Part shown: positions 40,223 through 49,778 of the stretch, piece after piece
Layout of the letters: each line of letters opens with the position of its first letter
Position numbering within the stretch: position 1 is the first letter of the stretch
Source of the DNA: Halosolutus amylolyticus
GTDB lineage: Archaea > Halobacteriota > Halobacteria > Halobacteriales > Natrialbaceae
Direction: 5' to 3'
Assembly (NCBI RefSeq): GCF_023566055.1
Contig: NZ_JALIQP010000003.1
Coordinates: forward strand, 496,001 to 560,000
Length of the DNA: 64,000 bases
Made by a program: the position numbers and the translations under genes
Notes under the pieces: generated by a model
The model's database searches: none
The model's input: only the letters and a program-made list of their open reading frames with translations
What the model was told of the DNA's origin: nothing

Positions 40223-40684
40223 ATGGCACGCCACGTTCTGGTTCCGATCGACGGCTCGGGGCAGTCATGGAAGGCGTTCGAGTACGCGCTGTCGAACCAC
40301 GAGGGGAGCACGATCACCACGCTCTCCGTGATCCATCCGGCGCACGGACTGTTTACGGATGCGGACGACCACGGTCTCTTTGCCCCCGACGACGGCGGAC
40401 TGTTCGATTCGGGGGCGCGCGAGCAGGCCGAGGACGCCGGCGAGGAACTGCGCGAAGCGGCCCGGCGGCGGTTCGAGGATGCCGATCCCGTGGATACGAC
40501 GCTTGAGACAGTGGTCGAAGCGGGGCGGCCCGCGAACACGATCGTCGACTACGCGGACGAACACGACGTCGACGGGATCGTCATCGGGAGTCACGGCCGC
40601 GACGGCGCCTCGCGGGTGCTCCTCGGCAGCGTCGCCGAAACGGTCACCAGACGGGCTGGCGTGCCGGTGACGATCGTCCGGTAA
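40223..40684 (+). CDS. Universal stress protein, UspA family
   Basis: The 153-residue protein begins HVLVPIDGSGQSWKAFEYAL and has the ATP-binding signature IGSHGRDGASRVLLGSVAETV followed by the VPVTIVR strand. These are typical of ATP-binding UspA proteins. An insert around residues 45-75 rich in Asp and Gly is longer than usual. A TATA-like gtttttga 26 bases upstream supports this start and a leaderless mRNA. Confidence 0.9.
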   Translation: MARHVLVPIDGSGQSWKAFEYALSNHEGSTITTLSVIHPAHGLFTDADDHGLFAPDDGGLFDSGAREQAEDAGEELREAARRRFEDADPVDTTLETVVEAGRPANTIVDYADEHDVDGIVIGSHGRDGASRVLLGSVAETVTRRAGVPVTIVR

Positions 40685-40728
40685 CCGATCGATCGGGAAA
40701 ATACGGAGGGTCGATCCGTCGAACGCCG

Positions 40729-41877
40729 CTACAGGTAGTCCTCGGCCGCGAGTCGTTCGATCCCTTCTTTCAGCCGTTCTTCGCTCGCGGCGTAGGAGAT
40801 CCGGGCGTAGCCCGGGGTCCCGAAGGCGCTGCCGGGAACCGTGGCGACGTGGGCGTCCTCGATCGCGCCCTCACACCAGGACTGATCGTCGTCGGCGACC
40901 GGGAGCATCATGTAGAACGCACCCTCCGGTACGGCGACGTCGACATCGTGGTCGTCGAGCAGGTCGACGACGAGGTCCCGGCGCTCGCGGAAGGCCTGCA
41001 CCATCCGGTCGACGGCGGTGTCGGTGTTCTCGAGCGCCTCGATCCCCGCGTGCTGGACGAAGTTGACGGCCGAGGACACCGAGTGGCTGTGAAGCTTGCC
41101 GGCCTGGTCGATCAGGTCCTCGGGGCCGGCGAAGTAGCCGAGTCGCCAGCCGGTCATCGAGTAGGCCTTCGAGAAACCGTTGACCGTCACGGTCCGATCG
41201 GCCATCCCCTCGAGCGTCCCCAGGCTGGTGGGCTCGACGCCGTAGGTGATCTCCTTGTAGATCTCGTCGGAGATGACGGTGACGTCGTGTTCGACGGCCA
41301 GGTCACGGACGCCCTCGAGGGCCGCGTCGGAGTAGACGGCGCCGGTCGGGTTCGACGGCGAGTTGACGATCAGCAGTTCGGTGTCGTCCGAAACGGCGGC
41401 TTCGAGGTCGTCGAGCGCGGGCTCGAGCTGGAAGTCCGACTCGGAGAGGTCGACCCGGGTAAGATCGCCGCCGGCCATCTTCACCATCGCCTCGTAGGAG
41501 ACCCACGCGGGGTCGAGCAGGACGACTTCGTCGCCGTCTTCGATGAGCGCCTGCACGATCTCGTACAGCGCCTGCTTCGCGCCCGGCGTGACGATGACCT
41601 CGTCCGTGGTGTGCTCGAGGCCGGCGTCGGCGAGTTTGTCGGCGATCGCCTCGCGCAGGTCGATGATCCCCGCGGAGGTGGTGTAGCCGGTGTGGCCGGC
41701 GTCCATCGCATCCTTGCCCGCCTGGACGATGTTCTCGGGCGTGGGGAAGTCGGGTTCGCCGACGGAGAGGTCGACGACGTCTGCGCCCTCGTTCTCGAGT
41801 TCGGTGGCGAGTGCGGAAATCGCGAGCGTTGCGGACGGTTCGACTCGGGTTACGCGGTCGGTGAATTCCATGGTCAT
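40729..41877 (-). CDS. Class I pyridoxal-phosphate aminotransferase (aspartate aminotransferase-like)
   Basis: The 382-residue enzyme has the fold-type I pattern. VVDLSVGEPDFPTPENI is at the N-terminus, GYTTSAGIIDLREAIA and TPGAKQALYEIVQALIEDGD follow, and NSPSNPTGAVY and SDEIYKEITYG bind the cofactor. The Schiff-base Lys is in VNGFSKAYSMTGWRLGY. It belongs to the AspB/AlaA-like subgroup common in archaea, so aspartate is likely but not proven. It starts 25 bases after the ribH stop and is probably co-transcribed. ATG 41871 is an alternative start. Confidence 0.85.
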   Translation of the reverse strand: MTMEFTDRVTRVEPSATLAISALATELENEGADVVDLSVGEPDFPTPENIVQAGKDAMDAGHTGYTTSAGIIDLREAIADKLADAGLEHTTDEVIVTPGAKQALYEIVQALIEDGDEVVLLDPAWVSYEAMVKMAGGDLTRVDLSESDFQLEPALDDLEAAVSDDTELLIVNSPSNPTGAVYSDAALEGVRDLAVEHDVTVISDEIYKEITYGVEPTSLGTLEGMADRTVTVNGFSKAYSMTGWRLGYFAGPEDLIDQAGKLHSHSVSSAVNFVQHAGIEALENTDTAVDRMVQAFRERRDLVVDLLDDHDVDVAVPEGAFYMMLPVADDDQSWCEGAIEDAHVATVPGSAFGTPGYARISYAASEERLKEGIERLAAEDYL

Positions 41878-41902
41878 GGGTGGGTGTCGCTTCGCTGAGG
41901 TA

Positions 41903-42316
41903 CTATTCGGCGTCGGGCAGTTCGGACACGAGGTCGATCGCGCCGTCGACGGCCTTGGCCGCGTTCTCGACGCGTTCGCGCGCCTCCGCGGCGGACATGC
42001 CGGGTCCCGTCACGCCGAGCGTCACGGGGGTGTCACGCTCGAGGCTCACGTCGGAGAGCCGCTGGGCGGTCGCGTCGCTGATGACCTGGTCGTGGTCCGT
42101 ATCGCCGGTGATGACCGTTCCGACGACGGCGACGGCGTCGACGGCTTCGCGGCGAGCGAGCCGGTCGGCCGCCAGCGGGGCGTCGTACACGCCGGGGACG
42201 TGAACCGTGTCGTACACCTCCGCGCCGGCAGCGTTCGCCGCCGCTTTGGCCTCCTGCTCCATCTGCTCGGTGATCGGCCGGTTGAACTCCGCGACCACCA
42301 GTCCGAGCGTGGTCAT
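41903..42316 (-). CDS. ribH: 6,7-dimethyl-8-ribityllumazine synthase
   Basis: The 137-residue protein matches the archaeal lumazine synthase family: LGLVVAEFNRPITEQM, VHVPGVYDAPLAADRL, VAVVGTVITGDTDHDQVISDA and VTLGVTGPGMS. It condenses ribityl-aminouracil with dihydroxybutanone phosphate to give the riboflavin precursor. The short length and GDTDHD motif are usual for haloarchaea. A TATA-like CTTTTACC about 25 bases upstream supports the ATG at 42316. Confidence 0.88.
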   Translation of the reverse strand: MTTLGLVVAEFNRPITEQMEQEAKAAANAAGAEVYDTVHVPGVYDAPLAADRLARREAVDAVAVVGTVITGDTDHDQVISDATAQRLSDVSLERDTPVTLGVTGPGMSAAEARERVENAAKAVDGAIDLVSELPDAE

Positions 42317-42569
42317 ACCCGAGCGGTGGTGAGGACGGGTAAAAGAGGTACCGTTCTCGGGTAGCCGGGCCGGAAGTCGATTCGGGTCGACTGGCGCCGC
42401 GAGCGATCTCGTCCGGAGACGGCGATCGGTTCCCGGTCGGTCGTCCGGCCCCGGCGCCGCTCGAATATCCTCGTTCGTGCTCAAAATAGACGCGATTCGT
42501 CCACCGGGTAAGCACGATCGTGACGTCAATTGAGAACTCTTAAGCGCCGACGCGGACAACCGGCGCGCA

Positions 42570-43781
42570 ATGACAACGCTGGAGACGCCAGGACCGACGA
42601 TCGGCGTCGTCGGAGGAGGACAACTCGGACGGATGCTCGCCGAGGCGGCGGCCCCGCTCGGGGTCGAACTCGTCGTACTCGACCCGACGCCGGACTGTCC
42701 GGCCGCCCCGGTCGCCCGCGACCAGATCGTCGCCGACTTCGACGACGAGGCGGGGATTCGCGAACTCGCTGCGCGGGCCGACGTACTGACGTTCGAGATC
42801 GAACTCGCGGACCAGGCGGCCCTGGAGCGCGTGAGCGAGGACTCCGGGACGCCGGTTCACCCGAAGCCGTCGACGCTGGAGACGATCCACGACAAACTCG
42901 TCCAGAAGCGCGAACTCGCGGACGCGGGCATTCCGGTTCCCCCCTTCCGCGAGGTCGAGGATGCGGCCGACGTCCGCGCAGCGATCGACGACTACGGCGC
43001 GCCGGTCATGCTCAAGGCCCGCACTGGCGGCTACGACGGCCGCGGGAACGTGCCCGTCGAGTCGAAGGCCGACGCCGCGGAGGCCCTCGAGTCGGTCGCC
43101 GGCCCCGCGATGGTCGAGTCGTTCGTCGACTTCGAGCGCGAGATCTCGGTGATCGCGGTCAAGGGTGACGACGAAATCGCCGCCTTCCCCGTCGGCGAGA
43201 ACGTCCACGAGGACGAGATCCTCCGGGAGACGATCATTCCCGCGGGATCGAGCGACGCAGTCACGGAACGCGCCCGGGACGTCGCGGCGGACGTGCTCGA
43301 CGTGATGGAGGGTCGGGGGGTCTACGGAATCGAGCTATTCGAGACGAGCGAGGCGCCACGCGCCTCGGACGACTCGAGCGGACGAAGGCCGCGAGAGAGC
43401 GACGAAAAAATCCTCCTCAACGAGATCGCCCCACGCCCGCACAACTCCGGCCACTGGACGATCGAGGGCGCCCAGAGTTCGCAGTTCGAACAGCACGTCC
43501 GCGCGGTGCTCGGCTGGCCCCTCGCCGCGACCGACCTCCGATCGTCGACCGTCTCGGTCAACCTCCTCGGCGACGTCGACGAGTCGACGGAGGCGGCGCT
43601 GGACGGGATCGATCGCATCCTCGAGACGCCCGGCGCGAACCTCCACTGGTACGGGAAGCGCCAGGCGCGCCCGCTTCGCAAGATGGGCCACGTCACCCTG
43701 ACCGGCCGGGACGGGGCGTCGACCGACGACCTGCTCGCGACCGCGCGCGAACTCGAGGACGCGGTGACGTTCCGATCGTAG
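42570..43781 (+). CDS. purK: 5-(carboxyamino)imidazole ribonucleotide synthase
   Basis: The 403-residue ATP-grasp enzyme starts IGVVGGGQLGRMLAEAAAPL and has the expected VMLKARTGGYDGRGN ATP loop and the ILLNEIAPRPHNSGHWTIEGA active-site region. It carboxylates AIR with bicarbonate for purine synthesis. An extra segment of roughly 20 residues (SEAPRASDDSSGRRPRESDE) sits just before the NEIAPRPHNSGH motif and is encoded by a palindrome-bearing insert. A TATA-like cttaag 28 bases upstream supports a leaderless start. purE follows after 71 bases. Confidence 0.92.
   Translation: MTTLETPGPTIGVVGGGQLGRMLAEAAAPLGVELVVLDPTPDCPAAPVARDQIVADFDDEAGIRELAARADVLTFEIELADQAALERVSEDSGTPVHPKPSTLETIHDKLVQKRELADAGIPVPPFREVEDAADVRAAIDDYGAPVMLKARTGGYDGRGNVPVESKADAAEALESVAGPAMVESFVDFEREISVIAVKGDDEIAAFPVGENVHEDEILRETIIPAGSSDAVTERARDVAADVLDVMEGRGVYGIELFETSEAPRASDDSSGRRPRESDEKILLNEIAPRPHNSGHWTIEGAQSSQFEQHVRAVLGWPLAATDLRSSTVSVNLLGDVDESTEAALDGIDRILETPGANLHWYGKRQARPLRKMGHVTLTGRDGASTDDLLATARELEDAVTFRS
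43349..43367. repeat. Palindrome inside an in-frame insertion in purK
   Basis: CGAGGCGC and GCGCCTCG form a perfect 8-base inverted repeat around CAC. It lies at the start of the extra Arg/Ser/Asp-rich segment (roughly 43342-43410). The arrangement suggests a small palindromic element inserted in frame into a surface loop. Confidence 0.5.
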
Positions 43782-43852
43782 GGGACAGACTCTCCTGCCG
43801 CTCGCGCCGCGTTTACCATCGATTGAAGTCACCTGCCCGACCACCAGGAACT

Positions 43853-44485
43853 ATGAGCGACAGCGTCACCGACCTGATCGATCGACTGCACCGCGAGGCT
43901 GACCAGGACCGACCGTCCGCGGAGACCCCCGACGTAGGGATCGTCATGGGGAGCGACTCCGATCTCGACGTGATGATGACCGGCGGCCGCCGCCGCGGGG
44001 CGTACGACGCCTTCGTCGACGAACTCGGCTTCGCCGAGCAGACCGACTACGAGGACGCGCCCGACGAACGGTTCACGTTCGAGACCTACGTCACGTCGGC
44101 CCACCGCACGCCGGACTTAATGCAGGCTTACGCCGAGACCGCCGAGGATCGGGGGATCGAGGTGATCATCGCCGGCGCCGGCGGGAAGTCGGCCGATCTG
44201 CCGAACATGACGGCCTCGATCGCGTACCCGCTCCCGGTGATCGGCGTCCCGGTCCAGGAGAAGTCCGTCGACTCGGTGATCGGCATGCCGACGGGCGCGC
44301 CGCTGGTCGCGGTCGACGCGGGGAAGTCGTTCAATGCGGCATTGTCCGCGGCACAGATCCTCGCCCGACAGCACGACCCGGTTCGCGAGCGACTCGTGGC
44401 CTATCACGAGGACTTGCGCGAGGGCGTCGGCACCGTTTCCAGGGACCTGCACGACCGGGGGACGGACGCGTTCTCGTCCGAGTAA
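43853..44485 (+). CDS. purE: N5-carboxyaminoimidazole ribonucleotide mutase
   Basis: The 210-residue protein has the class I PurE signatures GIVMGSDSDLDVMM, VTSAHRTPDLM, IIAGAGGKSADLPNM and GVPVQEKSVDSVIGMPTG. It converts N5-CAIR, made by PurK upstream, to CAIR. A segment of about 40 residues between MMTGGRRRGAYDAF and FETYVTSAHR is longer than in bacterial PurE. ATG 43853 is chosen over an upstream frame start because it begins the acidic MSDSVTDLIDRLH typical of haloarchaeal copies. Confidence 0.9.
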   Translation: MSDSVTDLIDRLHREADQDRPSAETPDVGIVMGSDSDLDVMMTGGRRRGAYDAFVDELGFAEQTDYEDAPDERFTFETYVTSAHRTPDLMQAYAETAEDRGIEVIIAGAGGKSADLPNMTASIAYPLPVIGVPVQEKSVDSVIGMPTGAPLVAVDAGKSFNAALSAAQILARQHDPVRERLVAYHEDLREGVGTVSRDLHDRGTDAFSSE

Positions 44486-44662
44486 CGTCGACCGGTCGCG
44501 TTGCACGCCACAGCCGACCGGATCGATCGACCGGGTAATGCGATACTACCGATTCGTTCAGCCCGCAAGTGAGTATATATAGTATGCGGTGATTATTCAG
44601 GTTGGTTCTGGGCCACTGAAGTCGCCGCTTTGCCCGTTTCCGGCCCCAAAACGAACAATCAA

Positions 44663-44670
44663 CCCTTATG
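44663..44670 (+). promoter_or_regulatory. Likely promoter of the nuo operon
   Basis: CCCTTATG is centred 37 bases before ATG 44704, giving a leader of about 10 nt. A second AT-rich box, GTATATATAGTATG, lies near 44573-44586 and could drive a longer transcript. Confidence 0.45.
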
Positions 44671-44703
44671 TGCGTGCGGTTTGAAGTGCCGAACGTTACG
44701 GAG

Positions 44704-45117
44704 ATGAATGATTGGATCGCCATCGGGATGCTGGCGCTCGTGGGACTGTTGATACCGCTCGGAATGATGTCGGTATCGTACCTCCTGCGGCCGAGCGTTC
44801 CCGAAACGAGCAAACGTGCCACCTACGAGAGTGGCGAGGTCCCGACCGGCGGAACGCGCATCCGGTTCAATATCCAGTACTACATGGTTGCGCTTCTGTT
44901 CGTCGTCTTCGACATCGAGACCGTCCTGCTGTTCCCGTGGGCGGTCGTCTACCAGGATGCGCTCGCGGCCGAGGAGTACGGTCTGCTCCATGCGCTCGGG
45001 CCGATGTTGCTGTTCGTCGCCATCCTGCTGGTCGGACTCGCATGGGCGTGGCGCACCGGTGCTGTACAGTGGGCACGGACACCCCGACAGTTAGAGTCCG
45101 GAGCTGATCGACCATGA
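44704..45117 (+). CDS. nuoA: Complex I subunit A
   Basis: The 137-residue membrane protein has three helices and the conserved KRATYESGEVPTGGTRIRFN loop, then YYMVALLFVVFDIETVLLFPWAV, diagnostic for NuoA/ND3. The upstream ATG at 44668 would put the promoter box inside the gene, so MNDWIAIGML at 44704 is chosen. It is the first gene of the 11-gene nuo operon and overlaps nuoB by ATGA. Confidence 0.93.
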   Translation: MNDWIAIGMLALVGLLIPLGMMSVSYLLRPSVPETSKRATYESGEVPTGGTRIRFNIQYYMVALLFVVFDIETVLLFPWAVVYQDALAAEEYGLLHALGPMLLFVAILLVGLAWAWRTGAVQWARTPRQLESGADRP

Positions 45118-45821
45118 GTAGCGACAACCCACGGCAGGACATCTACGAGAGTACCGCTCCGTCGACGGACACCCGCGAGTCGCGGATGGGTGAAGGCGTC
45201 GACGATCGCTTCAACTCGAAGCTCCGTGAGGCCTTCGGCGCGTCACCGTTCATCCTCACGAAGTTCGACCAGTTCATGAACTGGGTTCGCGGCAACTCCA
45301 TGTTCATGCTCCAGTTCGGGATCGCGTGTTGCAGTATCGAGATGATCCACACGTACGCGATCAAGCACGACCTCGATCGCTTCGGTGCCGGGGTCCCCCG
45401 GGCCTCGCCGCGGCAGGCCGACGTGATGATCGTGCCCGGGACGATCGTCTCGAAGTTCGGGCCCCGCATGAAGCGGGTCTACGACCAGATGCCCGAACCC
45501 AAGTTCGTCGTCGGGATGGGATCGTGTACGATCTCCGGCGGCCCCTTCCAGGAGGGATACAACGTCGTCAAGGGCGCCGAGGAGATCATCCCGATCGACA
45601 TTCACGTTCCAGGCTGTCCGCCGCGACCGGAGGCGCTCGTCTACGGCGTCATGAAGCTCCAGGAGCGGATCCGGAACGGGGAGACCTCCCCCGTCGTCGT
45701 CAAGCCGTACGAACTCGAGGAGTTCGGCGATCTGGAACGGGACGAACTCGTACAGAAACTCGCGAACGAAATCGACGAGGACGACCTCGTCATGCGGTAC
45801 AACTGGGCTGATTCGCCATGA
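45114..45821 (+). CDS. nuoB: Complex I subunit B (iron-sulfur N2)
   Basis: The 235-residue subunit binds the terminal 4Fe-4S cluster N2. The adjacent cysteines are in [13 protein letters not shown], the third in [11 protein letters not shown] and the fourth in [12 protein letters not shown]. It passes electrons to quinone together with NuoD. Short ATGA overlaps with nuoA and nuoCD point to coupled translation. The N-terminal 45 residues are acidic and variable. Confidence 0.95.
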   Translation: MSSDNPRQDIYESTAPSTDTRESRMGEGVDDRFNSKLREAFGASPFILTKFDQFMNWVRGNSMFMLQFGIACCSIEMIHTYAIKHDLDRFGAGVPRASPRQADVMIVPGTIVSKFGPRMKRVYDQMPEPKFVVGMGSCTISGGPFQEGYNVVKGAEEIIPIDIHVPGCPPRPEALVYGVMKLQERIRNGETSPVVVKPYELEEFGDLERDELVQKLANEIDEDDLVMRYNWADSP

Positions 45822-47485
45822 GCACGGGAACTGGACTCGAGCGGGAGACACAGCGGGCCGTCGAGGTCACCGAGGACGAACTCGAGGCCCTGATCGGTGA
45901 TCGCGCGCTCGGGCGCGACGATCACCTGAACGCACCCGGCTTCGTCATCCGCCCGGACGACGTCCAGGACGTGCTCGCCGACCTCGAGGAGGAGGCCGGC
46001 TTCGATCACCTGTCCTGCCTGACCGCCCAGCAGTACACGGACCGGTACGAGTCGATCTACCACCTCAAGAAGTACGCCGATCCCACGCAGGAGGTCTCGA
46101 TCGTCGTCCCGACGTCGATCGACGATCCGGTGAGCGAGTCGGCCGAACCGGTCTTCCGGACCGCCGACTGGCACGAACGCGAGGCGTTCGACCTCGTCGG
46201 GATCGACTACGAGGGCCACCCCGATCCGCGCCGGATCCTCCTGCCCGAGACCTGGCAGGGCCACCCGCTCTCGAAGGGCTACGACCAGGAGAAGCCACAG
46301 ATCGTGACCCTCTCGGAGCACGCCAACCCGATCCAGCCGGATCACCACGACGCCGAGTCGGACACGATGTTCCTGAACATCGGACCCCACCACCCGGCGA
46401 CACACGGCGTCCTCCACGTCAAGACCGTCCTCGACGGCGAGACGGTCGTCGACGTCGACCCCGACGTCGGCTACCTCCACCGCTGTGAGGAACAGATGTG
46501 CCAGCAGGGGACCTACCGCCACCAGATCATGCCCTATCCCGATCGCTGGGACTACGTCTCGGCCGGCCTCCTCAACGAGTGGGCCTACGCCCGCGCGGCC
46601 GAGGACCTGGCCGACATCGAGGTGCCCGAGTACGCCCAGATCATCCGGACGATGGGCGCGGAACTCTGCCGGATCGCCGCGCACATGCTCGCACTCGGGA
46701 CCTTCGCGCTGGACGTCTACGGCGACTTCACCGCCGTCTTCCAGTACGCCTTCCGCGATCGGGAGGTCGTCCAGGACATTCTCGAGGATCTGACGGGTCA
46801 GCGCCTGATGTTCAACTACTTCCGGCTCGGCGGGGTCGCCTGGGACCTGCCCGAACCCCGCGAGGAGTTCTTCGAGAAGACGCGCGACTTCCTCGACGAA
46901 CTCCCGGCGAAAGTCTCGGAGTACAACGACCTCATCACCTCGAACGAAATCTTCCAGCTTCGGTGCGTCGACACCGGGATTCTCGAACCCGAGGTGGCCA
47001 AGGACTACGGCTGCACGGGGCCGGTCGCTCGCGGGTCGGGCATCGACTACGACCTCCGCCGGGACGATCCGTACGGCTACTACGAGAACCTGGACTGGAA
47101 CGTCGTCACCGAGGACGGCTGTGACAATTACAGTCGCGTGCTCGTGCGCATGCAGGAAGTCGAGGAGTCCGCGAAGATCATCGAGCAGTGTGTCGACCTG
47201 CTCGAGGAGTGGCCCGAAGACGAGCGGGAGATCCAGGCCAACGTGCCGCGGACGCTCAAGCCCGACGCCGACACCGAAGTCTACCGCGCCGTCGAGGCCG
47301 CGAAGGGCGAACTCGGGATCTACATCCGATCGGACGGCACCGACAAGCCCGCTCGGTTCAAGATCCGGAGCCCGTGCTTCCACAACCTCTCGGCGCTCGA
47401 GGAGATGGTCCAGGACGAGTACATCCCGGACCTGATCGCGTCGCTGGGCAGTCTCGACATCGTTCTCGGGGAGGTGGACCGCTAG
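45818..47485 (+). CDS. nuoCD: Complex I subunits C and D, fused
   Basis: The 555-residue protein joins a NuoC domain (about residues 1-165, with [27 protein letters not shown]) to a NuoD/49-kDa domain (about 180-555). The latter has [32 protein letters not shown] and a C-terminal [17 protein letters not shown]. NuoD forms most of the quinone site with NuoB. The fusion is usual in haloarchaea and some bacteria. Confidence 0.95.
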   Translation: MSTGTGLERETQRAVEVTEDELEALIGDRALGRDDHLNAPGFVIRPDDVQDVLADLEEEAGFDHLSCLTAQQYTDRYESIYHLKKYADPTQEVSIVVPTSIDDPVSESAEPVFRTADWHEREAFDLVGIDYEGHPDPRRILLPETWQGHPLSKGYDQEKPQIVTLSEHANPIQPDHHDAESDTMFLNIGPHHPATHGVLHVKTVLDGETVVDVDPDVGYLHRCEEQMCQQGTYRHQIMPYPDRWDYVSAGLLNEWAYARAAEDLADIEVPEYAQIIRTMGAELCRIAAHMLALGTFALDVYGDFTAVFQYAFRDREVVQDILEDLTGQRLMFNYFRLGGVAWDLPEPREEFFEKTRDFLDELPAKVSEYNDLITSNEIFQLRCVDTGILEPEVAKDYGCTGPVARGSGIDYDLRRDDPYGYYENLDWNVVTEDGCDNYSRVLVRMQEVEESAKIIEQCVDLLEEWPEDEREIQANVPRTLKPDADTEVYRAVEAAKGELGIYIRSDGTDKPARFKIRSPCFHNLSALEEMVQDEYIPDLIASLGSLDIVLGEVDR

Positions 47486-47486
47486 T

Positions 47487-48575
47487 ATGGCTGGGACGAT
47501 TCCGGCGGTGCCGCTCCAGGATACCGTCCTGCTCCCCGAGCGGATCGGCGAGTTGACGGGCCTCGACGGGTTCGGTTTCGCCGGGGAACTCGTCGCGGCG
47601 TTTATCGCCGCGTTCATCGTCGGTAATCTGATGCTCGCGATGACCGGCGTCGCCGGCCCGTGGGCGAAACGAAAGATCACCGCCGCGTTCACGGACCGGA
47701 TCGCGGTCAACCGGCTCGGCCCGGCCGGCCTGTTGATCATCGTCGCGGACTCCGTCCGCCTCCTCTCGAAGGAACTGATCATCCCCGAGAACGCCGATCG
47801 GCCGGCCTACGACCTTGCGCCGATCGTCGTCGCGGGGTCGGCGCTGCTCGGGTTCGCCGTGATCCCGATGGGAAGCGGCGTGCAACTCGCCGACCCCGAG
47901 GTCGGCCTGGCCTACGTGTTCGCGATCGCCGGGATCGCGAGCATCGGCCTGGTGATGGCCGGCTACTCGTCGTCGAACAAGTACTCGATGCTCGGCGGCC
48001 TCCGTGCGGTCGCCCAGAACATCGCCTACGAGATTCCGCTCGTGGTGACGGGGATGTCGGTCGTGATCTTCGCCGGGTCCTTGCAGATGAGTACGATCGT
48101 CGAGGCCCAGGCCCAGACGCTGGTCGACCTCGGCGTCGTCTCGATACCGACGTGGTACGCGCTGGTCAATCCCTTCGCGTTCGTCCTCTTCCTGGTGGCG
48201 AACTTCGCGGAGGTCGGTCGGAATCCCTTCGACACGCCCGAAGCGCCGACCGAGATCGTCGCCGGCTACCAGACCGAGTACTCCTCGGTCTACTTCGTCC
48301 TGATCTACCTCGGGGAGTTCCTCCACATCTTCCTCGGGGGTGCGATCATCGCGACGATCTTCCTCGGTGGGCCGGCCGGTCCCGGCCCGGCGGAGATCGG
48401 CATCGTCTGGTTTATCGTCAAGATCTGGGGCGTGTTCCTGCTGACCCAGTGGCTCCGATCGGCGGTGCCGCGGGTCCGGATCGACCAGTTGATCGAGATC
48501 GGCTGGAAGGGACTGCTCGTCCTTTCCTTCGCGAACCTCGTGCTCACCGCAGTAATCGTGGGGGTACTCGTATGA
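47487..48575 (+). CDS. nuoH: Complex I subunit H
   Basis: The 362-residue subunit has eight or more helices and the conserved loops KRKITAAFTDRIAVNRLGPAG, YSSSNKYSMLGGLRAVAQNIAYE and EVGRNPFDTPEAPTEIVAGYQTEYSS. It forms the membrane entry to the quinone channel and links the peripheral arm to the proton pumps. Its TGA overlaps the ATG of nuoI. Confidence 0.95.
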   Translation: MAGTIPAVPLQDTVLLPERIGELTGLDGFGFAGELVAAFIAAFIVGNLMLAMTGVAGPWAKRKITAAFTDRIAVNRLGPAGLLIIVADSVRLLSKELIIPENADRPAYDLAPIVVAGSALLGFAVIPMGSGVQLADPEVGLAYVFAIAGIASIGLVMAGYSSSNKYSMLGGLRAVAQNIAYEIPLVVTGMSVVIFAGSLQMSTIVEAQAQTLVDLGVVSIPTWYALVNPFAFVLFLVANFAEVGRNPFDTPEAPTEIVAGYQTEYSSVYFVLIYLGEFLHIFLGGAIIATIFLGGPAGPGPAEIGIVWFIVKIWGVFLLTQWLRSAVPRVRIDQLIEIGWKGLLVLSFANLVLTAVIVGVLV

Positions 48576-49033
48576 TCGGACTACTCAAATCGATGGCAAC
48601 GACGATGAAGCACGCGCTGGACGGCTCGACCTTCACGGTCGAGTACCCGGAGACGGCACCCGACGTCTCGCCGCGATTCCGTGGCGTCCACAAGTTCAGT
48701 CAGGAGCGGTGTATCTGGTGTCGCCAGTGTGAGAACGTCTGTCCGAACGATACGATCCAGATCGTTATGGACGACCAGCGAAACGGCGAACAGTACAACC
48801 TCCACATCGGCCAGTGTATCTACTGCCGACTCTGCGAGGAGGTGTGCCCGGTCGACGCCATCCTGCTCACCCAGAACTTCGAGTTCACCGCGGACACGAA
48901 ACACGACTTCGTGTACAACAAGGAGCAGCTGAAGGCCGTTCCGTGGTACAAGGACATCGATCCGCTCGAGTCCCGCGAACCCGATCGGGGCGCGTGGATC
49001 GGCGAAGGTGAAGGGGAGGTCGATTACCAGTAA
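48572..49033 (+). CDS. nuoI: Complex I subunit I (two 4Fe-4S clusters)
   Basis: The 153-residue protein contains two ferredoxin-type motifs, CIWCRQCENVCP and CIYCRLCEEVCP, binding clusters N6a and N6b. In the absence of NuoEFG this subunit may be where electrons enter, from ferredoxin or another carrier. ATGA overlap with nuoH supports ATG 48572. Confidence 0.95.
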   Translation: MIGLLKSMATTMKHALDGSTFTVEYPETAPDVSPRFRGVHKFSQERCIWCRQCENVCPNDTIQIVMDDQRNGEQYNLHIGQCIYCRLCEEVCPVDAILLTQNFEFTADTKHDFVYNKEQLKAVPWYKDIDPLESREPDRGAWIGEGEGEVDYQ

Positions 49034-49071
49034 CGGGTCGCCCGTCCCCAGAGAACGGGCAACTACCAACA

Positions 49072-49338
49072 ATGACATACGAGCTGATCGCGTTCGCGCT
49101 GTTCGCCGCCGTCACGCTCGCCAGCGCGCTCGGCGTCGTGCTCATGCGTGATCCATGGCACTCGGCGCTGTTGCTGGGCGTGGCGCTTTTGAGCATCGCG
49201 GTGCACTTCGTGATCCTGGCGGCGGAGTTCGTCGCCATGATGCAGATTCTCGTCTACGTGGGCGGGGTGCTCATCCTCATCACGTTCGCCGTGATGCTCA
49301 CCCAGCGCGAGGACACGGACGAGGTGGTACAGACATGA
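49072..49338 (+). CDS. nuoJ1: Complex I subunit J, N-terminal half
   Basis: The 88-residue protein has three helices and matches the first half of NuoJ/ND6 (FALFAAVTLASALGVVLMRDP, YVGGVLILITFAVMLTQRE). The second half is encoded separately by the next gene, overlapping by ATGA. This split is common in haloarchaea. Confidence 0.88.
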   Translation: MTYELIAFALFAAVTLASALGVVLMRDPWHSALLLGVALLSIAVHFVILAAEFVAMMQILVYVGGVLILITFAVMLTQREDTDEVVQT

Positions 49339-49778
49339 CGAACGGTCCGAAACTCCGACTCGGCGGCTCCCTGGCTCCCGGCCTTCTCGCCGTCGCCCTC
49401 TTCGGGGTGATGGCGTTGATCGTCGTGAACACGCCGTTCGCGGCGATGCCGGCGGAGGGCTTCGCGCCGGCCGACACGACGATCACCGAGAACATCGGCT
49501 ACGCATTGCTCGACCTCTCGGCGCTCCAGCAGATCGACAGCGAGCCGTTCCTCGTCTCGTTCCTGCTGATCGCGGTCGTGCTGGACGCCGCGCTCGACGC
49601 CTCGCTCGTCCTCGCGAAACGCGAGGAGGCGGGCGAACCGGTCGCCGCGCTCTCGAGTACGGGAGCGGAGACTGGCTCGGGCGCCGGTGCCGGCGCGTCC
49701 ACCCCGGCCGATCGGGCGGTCGCCGACGGCGGGAACGAGTCGACGGTCGACGCGGACGCGGGAGGTGACGATCGATGA
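49335..49778 (+). CDS. nuoJ2: Complex I subunit J, C-terminal half
   Basis: The 147-residue protein has two helices. The second (EPFLVSFLLIAVVLDAALDASLVLAKRE) corresponds to the last helix of NuoJ. A Gly/Ala/Asp-rich soluble tail of about 45 residues follows. It overlaps both neighbours by ATGA and should sit beside NuoJ1 in the membrane arm. Confidence 0.82.
   Translation: MTNGPKLRLGGSLAPGLLAVALFGVMALIVVNTPFAAMPAEGFAPADTTITENIGYALLDLSALQQIDSEPFLVSFLLIAVVLDAALDASLVLAKREEAGEPVAALSSTGAETGSGAGAGASTPADRAVADGGNESTVDADAGGDDR

Noticed and set aside
44668-44703. Upstream ATG start for nuoA
   Set aside because: The likely promoter box CCCTTATG overlaps it, leaving no room for a transcript; MNDWIAIGML is the usual family start.
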